A stretch of DNA of 64,000 bases from Fimbriimonadaceae bacterium (GTDB lineage Bacteria > Armatimonadota > Fimbriimonadia > Fimbriimonadales > Fimbriimonadaceae), in assembly GCA_019187105.1 (NCBI GenBank), contig JABAQM010000001.1, forward strand, positions 1,426,001 to 1,490,000, in the 5' to 3' direction. Shown piece by piece: positions 27,542 to 35,338 of this stretch; within the stretch, counting starts at the first letter, position 1; each line of letters starts with the position of its first letter. The position numbers and the translations under genes were made by a program. The notes beneath the pieces are model-generated. The model was not told where the DNA came from and searched no databases. It was given only the letters and a program-made list of their open reading frames with translations.

Positions 27542-27670
27542 AAACGTTAAGTGTACCGCGAACGACCACGAACCAATAAAACTGCGAGTTTTAAAAGATT
27601 TTGTTAAGCCTCGAGATTTTTCTCTCAGTTCCGATGCCAAAACAAGGCGAACCTCGTTAACAATATAGAG
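27542..27670. other. A/T-rich intergenic region between murA and the HNH unit
   Basis: This part of the 345-base gene-free stretch is A/T-rich. It contains an inverted repeat AAAACT-GCG-AGTTTT (27578-27592). It contains a minus-strand TACACT that could serve murA and a plus-strand TATAGA (27664-27669) that could serve the RNA or HNH unit. No protein gene is evident. Confidence 0.35.
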
Positions 27671-27799
27671 CAGTGGTTGCATTCGGCGTGGACACTCATG
27701 GAGGCGTGAGGTGGTCGGCTCACTGGGCCGACACGATGATACGCGCGCGGGCAACTCATCCAATTGGGGTTCGCGAGCCTTGGCTAGCGAACCCTTTTT
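27671..27799 (+). ncRNA. candidate structured RNA or leader upstream of the HNH gene
   Basis: GTTGC (27676-27680) pairs with GCAAC (27751-27755) and GCGT (27686-27689) with ACGC (27741-27744). Enclosed are CTCA/TGAG (27695-27698/27707-27710) and GTCGGC/GCCGAC (27714-27719/27727-27732), giving a closed multi-branch fold that leads straight into an intrinsic terminator. A TATAGA box precedes it at 27664. It matches no RNA family I recognise. An alternative is a short open frame (27673-27834) ending in TGA over the HNH start; it lacks a ribosome-binding site and coding-like codon use. Confidence 0.35.
27767..27799 (+). terminator. intrinsic terminator or attenuator before the HNH gene
   Basis: GGGTTCGC (27767-27774) pairs with GCGAACCC (27787-27794); inside, AGCC pairs with GGCT around a two-base turn. 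TTTTT follows. It stands 31 bases before the HNH start, with no room for a separate promoter after it. Confidence 0.65.
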
Positions 27800-27830
27800 G
27801 CTTTGAATTCCTTGGGGAGGATTTAGTCGC

Positions 27831-28370
27831 TTGAGCTGTCCCGAAGTGCTGTTGCTGAACTCCGACTTCGAGCCACTGAACGTCTGCAACGTTCGTCGCG
27901 CGATGTCGCTCATCGTTCTGGGCAAGGCCGACGTGCTGCAAGAGCACGATGGCCAAATCCGAACGTCGCGGGGCCATCTTCCGGCGCCGTCGATCGTCAA
28001 GATGCGATACCACGTCAAGCGACCTTTGCCACAGCTTCGTTTGTCACGCCACTCGATCCTCGCCCGCGACCATTACACCTGCCAATATTGCGGCTACCGT
28101 GGCCGGGATTTGACCATCGACCACGTCATCCCTCGATGGATGGGTGGCCCGCAAGCTTGGGACAACTTGGTGGCCTGCTGCCGGAAATGCAACCTCAAGA
28201 AAGGCGACAAGACGCCTCAGCAGGCAAACATGAAGCTGTATCGCTCGCCACGCAGGCCAAAGTTCATTCCCTACATCTCGCTTCCCGCCTACATGAAGGC
28301 TCGGCAGCGCGAGGATTGGCTGCTATATCTCCCCGTCTTCGAAGAGCTCCACCACGAAAGAACTCATTGA
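27831..28370 (+). CDS. HNH endonuclease family protein
   Basis: A 179-residue protein with a central HNH/His-Me finger: zinc cysteines in CQYCGY and CCRKCN bracket TIDHVIPRWMGG, the catalytic His region. The N-terminal 80 residues (LLLNSDFEPLNVCNVRRAMSLI, split here) are conserved in a widespread family of standalone bacterial HNH proteins of unknown role. The TTG start has GGGGAGGA 10 bases before it. It is too small and differently built to be IscB. Its end overlaps the convergent kinase gene by seven bases. Confidence 0.85.
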   Translation: MSCPEVLLLNSDFEPLNVCNVRRAMSLIVLGKADVLQEHDGQIRTSRGHLPAPSIVKMRYHVKRPLPQLRLSRHSILARDHYTCQYCGYRGRDLTIDHVIPRWMGGPQAWDNLVACCRKCNLKKGDKTPQQANMKLYRSPRRPKFIPYISLPAYMKARQREDWLLYLPVFEELHHERTH

Positions 28371-30511
28371 GCTGGAGGGCTGCGGCGCACGAGCCTTTTC
28401 AGCCTCAGTGCCAATTCCTGGGACCCAATCTGCAGACGGTAGCGTCCAGATTGCAGGGGGACGCTGTAGACGGCGGGCTCTAGCTCCAGTTCCAGTTGTT
28501 CGGATCCAAGATCCAAAAGGAGCACCCCGCCGTCTGCTTCGACCCCTACCAGCGAGGATATCGGCCATCGCTGCTTCCTGAGGAGTCCTCCCACCTCAAT
28601 CTCGTTCTCGGTGACGGTGACGGAGCCGGCATCCGACTTGCCTCGCCAAATAACCTCCGGATGCTTCGCGTCCAAGTCCAGATGACCCTGCACATACGAA
28701 TCCAGCAAAGCGTCTTCCAAGGTTTCGGCCAGGCTTCCTTCCTCCCCTCGGAGGGGCAGGTCACGCGCAACCCTATGCCAGTTCTCCAACGTTTTCGATT
28801 CACCAATGTGGTCGACGAGGTTCGGATGTCGGGCTGAGACGAGGTGGAGCCGATCCCCCTCGCGGTCGAATTCGAGGCGGCATTCTTGACAAACCCAACC
28901 GGGATGGCCGCTGAGTTTTCCGACTCCGGCAAAGCGAATCGTTTCCATCGTCATGCGCTCTCCTTGGTGGCGGTCGCTGAACTTGAAGGGGTCGCGGTTT
29001 ACGCCAAGCAGCGTGATGGAGTTGCCATCTCGGAAATACTCTGCCTGGCAGGTCGGACACACCGCGTTGCCGGCTCCCGGATCGAGACCTGCCGCGACCA
29101 TCGCCCACTCTTCGGGAAAGAGCTCACGGTAGTCGCATGAGAACCCGTCGGCAAGCCTCAGCCGACCCCCTTGAAGTTCATCGAAAACAGCCGGGCAATG
29201 GTCGCAAAGATGCACCACCGCCGAGCGGTTCGACTGTGAGAGGAGCTCCTCCCATGATGTCGGCATCGCGGCGCCCTCTTTGACGACCCCATCCTTTGTT
29301 GCCGCGTAGGCCGCGCCACACGTCGCGCAAACGTGTCGACGCTTCGAGGGAAGCATGCCCTGGAGCTTTAGTCGCCCTGTTTTACATTCCGGACAGACGG
29401 CTAACGGCCCTGAGTTATCGGTTCGATGGAGGACTCCCGCCCGACATACCGGGCAGATGCCTTGGTCGATCTTGCGAGTCTGAATCTTTCCGTCTCGGCA
29501 GCATGGGCAAAGCCCGGGCGCCAAGGGCTTGGGGTCATCGAGGACTCCGCCACACTCCGGACACTCCCGTCGGTCGAATCGAAACTTGGCCAGAGCGACA
29601 AGCTTTTCATCGATCAAGTCGACGCGATTACCGGCCATTTGCGTGGTCACACCACGCACAAGTTGCTTTCGTAGCGCCGCAGCCGATTGGGGCCTTTCTC
29701 CCGGGTGCAGGGCAAGCCCTGCCTCGATCGCGTCGCAAAACACGGGATCAACATCGGGCCGGAGCTCGTGAATCGGCTTCAGCTCGACGCCTGTGACGCG
29801 GTCGGTCGCCGAGGCAGGCTGGACTCCCGTCAGCAGGGTGTAGGCTGTCGCCGACAAAGCATAAAGGTCGGTCCACGGACCTCTCCGCGCTTGCTCGCTA
29901 AGCTGCTCAAGCGGGGCAAACCCCGGGGTGAACTGGACGGTGTGCAGGACGGTGAGGTCGGCGTGCCATTCACGGGCACTGCCGAAGTCGATCAGAACCG
30001 GTCCGCTCGTGCTGACCAGGATGTTCGACGGCTTGATGTCGCGATGAAGGATGCCGCGCTGGTGCAGTTGTTCCAGGATGCCCAGCATCGCCACCACGAC
30101 CTGCCGCACTTCCTCGACCGGCAACGGCCCCACCTGTTTAAGCCGCTGCTCCAGGGAGGCCGATCCCTCCATGTAGTCGGACGCAAAGTAGCAGGTTCCA
30201 AGCTCGCGGAACACATCGCGGATGGAGAGGATGCCCTCCATGCGGAGCGCTCTCAGGAGCGAAGCCTCGCGCAAGAACTGATTTCGAATGCGGCGGGCAT
30301 GATCCGGTTCCAAGCCGGCCCAGTCGATTGCAGAGTCCGGAAGACGGCGCGTTCCCGCTGGGGCAAGTTCCTTGATGGCCGCGCGATCCCCTCGCTTGCT
30401 ATCGGTGGCAAGGTATGTGATGCCGAAGCCGCCCTGGCCGAGGACGGCAGCGATTTCGAAGCGACCGTCCAATACGGCTCCGGTTGGCAACGGTTCGGGG
30501 CGAGACTGCAC
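28364..30511 (-). CDS. Ser/Thr protein kinase with multiple zinc-ribbon knuckles
   Basis: A 715-residue protein. Residues 16-290 are a Hanks-type kinase: GQGGFG loop (25-30), Lys47, HRD (156-158), DFG (175-177). Then come eight CxxC pairs (starting at residues 317, 335, 353, 373, 395, 436, 485 and 541), enough for about four zinc ribbons, and a 150-residue C-terminal beta-rich region. No membrane helix is seen, so it is cytoplasmic, unlike PknB-type receptors. The ribbons probably bind protein or nucleic acid. The GTG start has CATAAT 9 bases upstream and no ribosome-binding site. It is divergent from the BlaI gene. Confidence 0.85.
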   Translation of the reverse strand: MQSRPEPLPTGAVLDGRFEIAAVLGQGGFGITYLATDSKRGDRAAIKELAPAGTRRLPDSAIDWAGLEPDHARRIRNQFLREASLLRALRMEGILSIRDVFRELGTCYFASDYMEGSASLEQRLKQVGPLPVEEVRQVVVAMLGILEQLHQRGILHRDIKPSNILVSTSGPVLIDFGSAREWHADLTVLHTVQFTPGFAPLEQLSEQARRGPWTDLYALSATAYTLLTGVQPASATDRVTGVELKPIHELRPDVDPVFCDAIEAGLALHPGERPQSAAALRKQLVRGVTTQMAGNRVDLIDEKLVALAKFRFDRRECPECGGVLDDPKPLAPGLCPCCRDGKIQTRKIDQGICPVCRAGVLHRTDNSGPLAVCPECKTGRLKLQGMLPSKRRHVCATCGAAYAATKDGVVKEGAAMPTSWEELLSQSNRSAVVHLCDHCPAVFDELQGGRLRLADGFSCDYRELFPEEWAMVAAGLDPGAGNAVCPTCQAEYFRDGNSITLLGVNRDPFKFSDRHQGERMTMETIRFAGVGKLSGHPGWVCQECRLEFDREGDRLHLVSARHPNLVDHIGESKTLENWHRVARDLPLRGEEGSLAETLEDALLDSYVQGHLDLDAKHPEVIWRGKSDAGSVTVTENEIEVGGLLRKQRWPISSLVGVEADGGVLLLDLGSEQLELELEPAVYSVPLQSGRYRLQIGSQELALRLKRLVRRSPPAQ

Positions 30512-30520
30512 TTTTTACGA

Positions 30521-30526
30521 ATTATG
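30521..30526 (-). promoter_or_regulatory. -10-like box of the kinase gene
   Basis: Minus-strand CATAAT is followed by 9 bases and the GTG at 30511, predicting a leaderless message. Confidence 0.4.
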
Positions 30527-30553
30527 GGGCGGACGGGAACTGGAAACCTTTCC

Positions 30554-30569
30554 TACGAATTGAATCGTA
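30554..30569. promoter_or_regulatory. putative BlaI-type operator
   Basis: TACGA-N6-TCGTA forms a dyad 10 bases before the blaI-like start; a further half-site TACGAATT sits at 30516-30523 beside the kinase box. BlaI repressors bind dyads in their own promoters, so self-control and possible control of the divergent kinase are inferred. Confidence 0.35.
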
Positions 30570-30578
30570 ACAGTTCTC

Positions 30579-30980
30579 ATGGCGATGAAGGACGTCCACA
30601 ACCCCGCAAAGCCCACCGAAGGTGAGCTTGAATTGCTTCAAATCTTATGGAAGCATGGTCCCAGCACCGTCCGGGAGGTTCATGGACGTCTGGATGGCAG
30701 CCGCCATGTCGGCTATACGACGGTTTTGAAGCTGCTCCAGATCATGCACCGAAAAGGTCTCGTCCTCCGGCAGGACGACGAGCGGGCACACGTCTACATG
30801 CCGGCCGCACCGGAATCCGAGTCCAAAGCCCGTCTCGTCACCGACCTCATCGACCGTGCATTTGACGGCTCTTCGGCTGCCTTGATGCTGTATGCCATCC
30901 AATCCAAGCCGGCTTCCGCCGATGAGCTAGCGGAACTGCGACGAGAGCTGGAACGACTGGAGCGTGAAACCTTCCAATGA
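30579..30980 (+). CDS. BlaI/MecI-family transcriptional repressor
   Basis: A 133-residue winged-helix repressor. The DNA-binding domain shows PTEGELELLQILWKHGPSTVREV and HVGYTTVLKLLQIMHRKGLV, the standard BlaI pattern, followed by the dimerisation region with RAHVYMPA and the C-terminal Asp/Leu helix. In the known systems the cognate M56 protease causes its inactivation on stimulus. The M56 gene follows with a four-base overlap. No beta-lactamase gene is near, so the inducer is unlikely to be simply a beta-lactam. Confidence 0.92.
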   Translation: MAMKDVHNPAKPTEGELELLQILWKHGPSTVREVHGRLDGSRHVGYTTVLKLLQIMHRKGLVLRQDDERAHVYMPAAPESESKARLVTDLIDRAFDGSSAALMLYAIQSKPASADELAELRRELERLERETFQ

Positions 30981-32023
30981 TGGACGTCCTCTTTCAGGCC
31001 CTCCTCCACAGCCTCTGGCAGGGGCCGCTGGTGGCCCTTCTCGCTATCGGCGCCTCGCGGCTGACAACCGATCCGGCCATCCGGCACAAGGTCTTCGGCC
31101 TTGGCATCGCCCTCGTCCTTGCGCTCGTACCGATCTCCGCAATCTGGGCTGCATCATCCACCGCAAGTTCCCCGGCCTGGGCTTTGGCCCCTGGTCTCCA
31201 GACAGGACTCGTTTGGGCCTGGGCTGCCGGGTCATTGATTTCCCTGATCAGGCTTGTTCTCCGGTGGTCAAAACCACGTCGAACAACCAGCGGCGCGCAG
31301 CCGGCGCCAAAGCAAATCCAGAAAGTCGCCGACGACCTGGTTCGACGGTTCGGGCTCGCACCCGTATTCCCGGTCTTGCTTGGGCCGGAGCGGCTTTCAC
31401 CGACCGTGTTCGGGTGGCTGAAACCCGTGATTCTGGTGCCTGGCGCCCTGTTGACCCGCCTAAGTCCGCCAGAAGTAGAAGCGCTGATCGCTCACGAAAT
31501 CGCCCATATCGCTCGGCGAGACTATCTGTGGCTCCTTATGCAATCTATTGCTGAATCGGTGCTGTTCTACAATCCCGCAGTTTGGCTGCTGAGCGGTTTG
31601 ATGCGAGAAGAGCGGGAAAACGCGTGCGATGACCTCGCCGCCCAGGTGCTCGGGTCCAAGCTTCGCGTGGCGCGGGCACTGGTCGAACTCGAAAATCTTC
31701 GGCTTCAGCCAACCTGGAGCCCGGCGGGAGTCGGCGGCTGTGTCACCGGCCGGATTCGACGCCAGCTTGGAATGCCGGAAGTGGTGCAGCGGGCATGGCG
31801 GCTGTGGTCGCTTGGCTTGACCATTCTGGGTGGTCTCGCCTTCTACTTCTCGCCATCTGCAACGCCGACCGCGTTGCCGACTTCAGGCAGCGCGAAGATG
31901 CAGAGCAAGGTCATCACTATTCGAATGGAGGCGCACCCCCATGATCGGCTGCCGGCCCAACCGCGCATGCTGATCCTCGGCTCTGATGGAACCGACCAGG
32001 TGCTAGAAATTATCGCGCTCTAG
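30977..32023 (+). CDS. M56 family (BlaR1-like) membrane metalloprotease
   Basis: A 348-residue membrane protein. Four hydrophobic segments are visible, with the zinc motif HEIAH at residues 173-177 and the downstream Glu in REERENACDD. It lacks the C-terminal penicillin-binding domain of BlaR1 and ends in a short extracytoplasmic tail of about 60 residues, so its stimulus is sensed otherwise. It is translationally coupled to the BlaI repressor (ATGA at 30977), the expected partner it would relieve. The convergent methyltransferase gene overlaps by four bases. Confidence 0.88.
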   Translation: MMDVLFQALLHSLWQGPLVALLAIGASRLTTDPAIRHKVFGLGIALVLALVPISAIWAASSTASSPAWALAPGLQTGLVWAWAAGSLISLIRLVLRWSKPRRTTSGAQPAPKQIQKVADDLVRRFGLAPVFPVLLGPERLSPTVFGWLKPVILVPGALLTRLSPPEVEALIAHEIAHIARRDYLWLLMQSIAESVLFYNPAVWLLSGLMREERENACDDLAAQVLGSKLRVARALVELENLRLQPTWSPAGVGGCVTGRIRRQLGMPEVVQRAWRLWSLGLTILGGLAFYFSPSATPTALPTSGSAKMQSKVITIRMEAHPHDRLPAQPRMLILGSDGTDQVLEIIAL

Positions 32024-32766
32024 CTTGGTTTTCTGGCCACGTACATCGCCTCGATCTCATCGAGCTTGACGGGCCGCTTACCCCACTCGCCTGCGGTTCC
32101 ACCCCAGACGTGTTCCACCGAGAATCCCACGTGCTGGAGCATGGCGACCACCTCCGGAGGAATCAAGAGCCGTTCTCGAATTGCCATCGACTGGCGACCG
32201 CTCGGTAGTTCCCAGTCGTCCACATACCGGCTAACCATCGTGGCAGGGTCGAATGCGCCGCTGGCCACGTGCTCGTCGGTCATCGCTCGAATGGTGGCGT
32301 AACCGTTCATCGCGGTTAACACGAAGAAGCCGCCGGGAGCAAGGTGCTCGTAGGTCCGGCGCAGGATGGCAAGGTCATGCTTTACAGGATCCTCACCCAA
32401 ACCCACAAGCCCAAAGCCACCTTCGCAAAGGCAGACCACGCCGTCGAACTGTTCGCCCAGGTCGAAGTTCGTAGCATTGCCCTCAACCCAGCGAACTTCC
32501 ACACTTGCGCCTTCGGCGGCCGACTGTGCCTGAGCCAGCATTCCTGGGGATAGGTCGATCCCGGTAACGACATATCCCCGCTTGGCTAGCTCGACTGAGT
32601 GTCTGCCGACCCCACAGCCGATGTCCAAGATCGTCATTCCTGGGGTGAGGCTCATAACCTCCTCAAGAAACGTCACTTCCGAGAATGTCCACTTGGTGAA
32701 CCCGTTTTCCAGGTAGGTCGGCGCCTCGTGGTCAAAAAACGCCTTCCAGTCCGTTTCCGCCGTCAC
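32020..32766 (-). CDS. class I SAM-dependent methyltransferase
   Basis: A 248-residue enzyme with motif I ILDIGCGVGRHSVELAKRG, an acidic end of strand 2 (GIDLSPGML) and the motif LAPGGFFVLTAMNG. The substrate is unknown; the closest looking members methylate small molecules or quinone precursors. It is a single gene, convergent with the M56 protease gene and divergent from the pseudopilin unit. No partner gene suggests a pathway, and the length is normal for the class. Confidence 0.85.
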   Translation of the reverse strand: MTAETDWKAFFDHEAPTYLENGFTKWTFSEVTFLEEVMSLTPGMTILDIGCGVGRHSVELAKRGYVVTGIDLSPGMLAQAQSAAEGASVEVRWVEGNATNFDLGEQFDGVVCLCEGGFGLVGLGEDPVKHDLAILRRTYEHLAPGGFFVLTAMNGYATIRAMTDEHVASGAFDPATMVSRYVDDWELPSGRQSMAIRERLLIPPEVVAMLQHVGFSVEHVWGGTAGEWGKRPVKLDEIEAMYVARKPS

Positions 32767-32864
32767 GACTCCAAGTAAACCTTTTCGCCGGTCTTACGAA
32801 AAAACTCTGGAAAGTGGAAAACTGGGGTTGATACCAGGACGCAACTTCGTGTAACTTTACGTCC

Positions 32865-32887
32865 GGTTAACATTTTCTGAGGTTAAC
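32865..32887. repeat. GGTTAAC direct repeat upstream of the pseudopilin gene
   Basis: GGTTAAC occurs at 32865-32871 and 32881-32887, a centre spacing of 16 bases. The core GTTAAC is a palindrome. It could be a tandem regulator site; nothing else supports this. Confidence 0.25.
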
Positions 32888-32972
32888 TTGAAAGAGCGGG
32901 CACGTTGCGGGCACCTTATTCTAAGTTATCCACAACTGGTATTGCCACGAAATCCCAGAGGAGAAAATATCC

Positions 32973-33899
32973 ATGAGAAAAGCGTTTACGCTTATCGAAC
33001 TGCTGGTCGTAATCGCCATTATCGCCATCCTGGCCGCTATCCTATTCCCAGTTTTCGCTCAGGCCAAAACTGCCGCCAAGAAGACGTCGTCGATCAACAA
33101 CGTCAAGCAGTTTGGCCTCGGCTTGCTGATGTACACGGGCGACCACGACGACACGTACCCGCGCAACGACGACTGCGTCCCAAAGTCCTCGCTGAACCCT
33201 GATCTGAACCGGGATGGAGCGGTAAATGGCGACGGCTGTTCGGGCGCAGGACCCTACCCATACCGAACGAACCACTACTCGTGGCAGAAGTGGATCATGC
33301 CTTATGTCAAGAACATCGACATCTTCCGACACCCGAAGTTCCCGCGGGTGGAGCAGCAGTGGAAGGACAACGGGCAGCTGTACGGCTACGCACTGAACCT
33401 CGCTCTCACCGGCGCACTCAATACGTGGGAGAACCCCAATCGCAACGGAGCGAACCGCGCCAGCTTCTTGGGAGGAACTCAGACCGCAATCCCCGATCCC
33501 TCTTCTGCCATGATCTTCATGGAGTTCGCCAGTGTGAGCATCAACTTTGCGCCGGTGTTTACGACACCCAACGCTCGCGACCAGACCGCCTATCCCCTGG
33601 CTCTCCGACGGCTGTGGGCTCCGTTCTTCCTGAAGTGGCGGTCGAAGAGCGACTGCACGCCTACCGACCAGGTTGACCCGGTGACGACGCCATGGGGCGA
33701 GCACATCGTCATGGGCCGGGCAGACGGCAGCGCCACCACGATGAACGTCAAGAAGTTCCTTGCCAACACTCCGACCGACGCCGACTACGTCACCAGTGGC
33801 TGGAGCGGGTGGAACTGTGGCCCAGATAGCGGCGCCCGCACAATTCCATCGGCGCCGCGCTGGTCGCAGCCTTGGCCGATGTGGGCGCTGGACTACTAA
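32973..33899 (+). CDS. type II/IV pseudopilin-like protein
   Basis: A 308-residue protein with a class III signal: short basic leader, cleavage before Phe5 of KAFTLIE, and the long hydrophobic helix [14 protein letters not shown]. The body ([36 protein letters not shown] near the end) matches the DUF1559-type pseudopilins expanded in Armatimonadota and Planctomycetes. It would be processed by a prepilin peptidase and form a pseudopilus or surface protein. A good AGAGGAG ribosome-binding site precedes the ATG. The stop overlaps the next gene by one base. Confidence 0.9.
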   Translation: MRKAFTLIELLVVIAIIAILAAILFPVFAQAKTAAKKTSSINNVKQFGLGLLMYTGDHDDTYPRNDDCVPKSSLNPDLNRDGAVNGDGCSGAGPYPYRTNHYSWQKWIMPYVKNIDIFRHPKFPRVEQQWKDNGQLYGYALNLALTGALNTWENPNRNGANRASFLGGTQTAIPDPSSAMIFMEFASVSINFAPVFTTPNARDQTAYPLALRRLWAPFFLKWRSKSDCTPTDQVDPVTTPWGEHIVMGRADGSATTMNVKKFLANTPTDADYVTSGWSGWNCGPDSGARTIPSAPRWSQPWPMWALDY

Positions 33900-34072
33900 T
33901 GAAGCGAATCGCCCTGTTGCTGGTCGGTGTCGGTGTCATTGCTGCGATGGGATGCTCCGGCGATCCGTCCGAAGGTGACATCGAAAACCGCGAGAAGTCG
34001 GCCAAGGAAATCAGCGATCAGATGGATCGTGCCAAGGGCATCGAGCCGACCAAGGAAGAGGGCCAGAACTAA
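33899..34072 (+). CDS. small lipoprotein of 57 residues
   Basis: The ATG lies in TAATG overlapping the pseudopilin stop. A signal peptide (RIALLLVGVGVIAAM) ends at a lipobox AMGC, then a short charged peptide. Mature length is about 38 residues, rich in Glu/Lys and probably helical. It is followed by a terminator. Co-translation suggests it may help to localise or stabilise the pseudopilin; no homologous family is recognised. Confidence 0.7.
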   Translation: MKRIALLLVGVGVIAAMGCSGDPSEGDIENREKSAKEISDQMDRAKGIEPTKEEGQN

Positions 34073-34087
34073 GCCCGCTGAAACCTA

Positions 34088-34120
34088 GGGACCGATCTGA
34101 ACTGGATCGGTCCCTATTTC
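34088..34120 (+). terminator. intrinsic terminator after the pseudopilin unit
   Basis: GGGACCGATC (34088-34097) and GATCGGTCCC (34105-34114) form a perfect 10-bp stem with a seven-base loop, followed by TATTTC. The T-run is weak. Confidence 0.6.
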
Positions 34121-34123
34121 CGT

Positions 34124-34129
34124 CATAAT
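34124..34129 (+). promoter_or_regulatory. -10-like box of darA
   Basis: CATAAT is followed by 9 bases and the GTG at 34139, again without a ribosome-binding site. It follows the terminator directly. Confidence 0.4.
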
Positions 34130-34138
34130 GGCCGCACG

Positions 34139-34468
34139 GTGAAGCTCTGCCTTTGCATCGTACACAACCGGGACAAAACTAGGATCGGCGATGAGCTGAT
34201 CAAAGCCGGTTTCAAAATGACCATGGTCGCCTCGACCGGTGGTTTTCTGCGCGAAGGCAATACCACCTTCATGATCGGAGTGGAGGATGACGAGTTACCC
34301 GCACTCAAGGCGTTGATCATGGAGAACTGCCGCGCGCGGGAGCAAGTGGTCAACGTGGGAACCTTCGAATCCAGCGCGGTGGGGGCCTTCATGACGACGC
34401 CAGTGAAAGTCCCCGTTGGCGGAGCCGTTCTCTTCGTCATGCCGGTGGAGGAGTATGAGCGCTACTAG
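34139..34468 (+). CDS. darA: PII-like cyclic-di-AMP receptor (DarA/PstA)
   Basis: A 109-residue protein of the DUF970 family. It has IVHNRDKTRIGDELIKAGFK, ASTGGFLREGNTTFMIGVED and a C-terminal VGGAVLFVMPVEEYERY. In Bacillus and Staphylococcus such trimers bind c-di-AMP, using Gly and Thr/Arg of the STGGF-REGN loop, which is intact. In B. subtilis the order tmk-darA-yaaR-holB occurs; here darA precedes holB, without yaaR. The GTG start is the only one available. c-di-AMP controls potassium and wall functions in relatives. Confidence 0.93.
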   Translation: MKLCLCIVHNRDKTRIGDELIKAGFKMTMVASTGGFLREGNTTFMIGVEDDELPALKALIMENCRAREQVVNVGTFESSAVGAFMTTPVKVPVGGAVLFVMPVEEYERY

Positions 34469-35315
34469 CACCCGAATTGATCGAGCGCTCAAGAAAGTGG
34501 CGGAGCGGGATTCCGGCATCCACGCCGTTTTGCTTTACGGTAACGATGCCGTGGTGCTCGACAGGTTAAGCCGCCAGGTCGCAAAGGGTTGGCTCTGTAA
34601 CGCCGATTCCGGACGACCATGCGGCTCGTGCACTCCCTGCTCGCTCTTTGAGAAAGGTGAGACCGTCGATGAGCTTGCCGTCGCTCCATCGGGACCCTCG
34701 AACCTAATCACTCTCGAACAGATCACCCGCGTGCCGGTCCCAAAGGACCGGAACGTTCTCCCGGTCAAAGAATTCAGCCAGATTCGGCCGGTGATAGCCT
34801 CCCATCGTGTAGTTCGCGTGGTGGATGCCGACCGTATGAACGAGGATGCTTCCAATGCCCTCCTCAAAACGCTTGAGGAGCCATCGCCGTCGATGCGATT
34901 CGTGCTGACTACACAAAACCTTGGGGTGCTGAGATCCACGATCGTCTCAAGGTGTCTCGCGGTGGCATGCCCGGTCGGCGAGGACTCCATCGAGCAAGAG
35001 CGGCCCATGTTGACCGAGATTCTCCGACAGATAACGCCTACCAACGCGCTGTTCTTCGCGGACCGGTTCCGGAAATCAGTCGGAGAGGAAGGGGACGACG
35101 CCGACCTCGCACAGCGCCTCGCCAACACCCGAGCCATCGACGAACTCGGACGCTGGATCTCAAGGCACGATCCCGGTGGCACCGAATCTCGCAAAGCCGT
35201 TGCCGTAGCGCACCGTCGCACGCAAGGAAACGGCAATTTTGCCATCATTACGGACTGGCTCTTCCTCAGGCTTGCACGAACGCGAAACTCGTGGAACCTG
35301 GGCGAACGAGAGTAG
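34455..35315 (+). CDS. holB: DNA polymerase III delta-prime subunit
   Basis: A 286-residue clamp-loader subunit. The AAA+ fold lacks a true P-loop (YGNDAVVLDRLS instead of GKT), as in delta-prime. The zinc module is CGSCTPC, and the SRC motif is VSRCLAV; ASNALLKTLEEPSP is conserved. The ATG at 34455 overlaps darA by 14 bases, with the next gene 23 bases away. It would work with DnaX and HolA to load the beta clamp. The C-terminal collar domain is short. Confidence 0.88.
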   Translation: MSATSTRIDRALKKVAERDSGIHAVLLYGNDAVVLDRLSRQVAKGWLCNADSGRPCGSCTPCSLFEKGETVDELAVAPSGPSNLITLEQITRVPVPKDRNVLPVKEFSQIRPVIASHRVVRVVDADRMNEDASNALLKTLEEPSPSMRFVLTTQNLGVLRSTIVSRCLAVACPVGEDSIEQERPMLTEILRQITPTNALFFADRFRKSVGEEGDDADLAQRLANTRAIDELGRWISRHDPGGTESRKAVAVAHRRTQGNGNFAIITDWLFLRLARTRNSWNLGERE

Positions 35316-35338
35316 CGTACACTTTCGATACTCCTGCC

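Noticed and set aside
27831-28370. The HNH gene with nearby structured RNA as an IscB-omegaRNA (HEARO) system
   Set aside because: The protein is only 179 residues and lacks RuvC motifs and the IscB PLMP domain. No IS605 ends are visible.
32926-32934. A perfect DnaA box (TTATCCACA) upstream of the pseudopilin gene
   Set aside because: It is single, with no cluster, no AT-rich unwinding element and no dnaA or dnaN nearby. One chance match per window of this size is expected.
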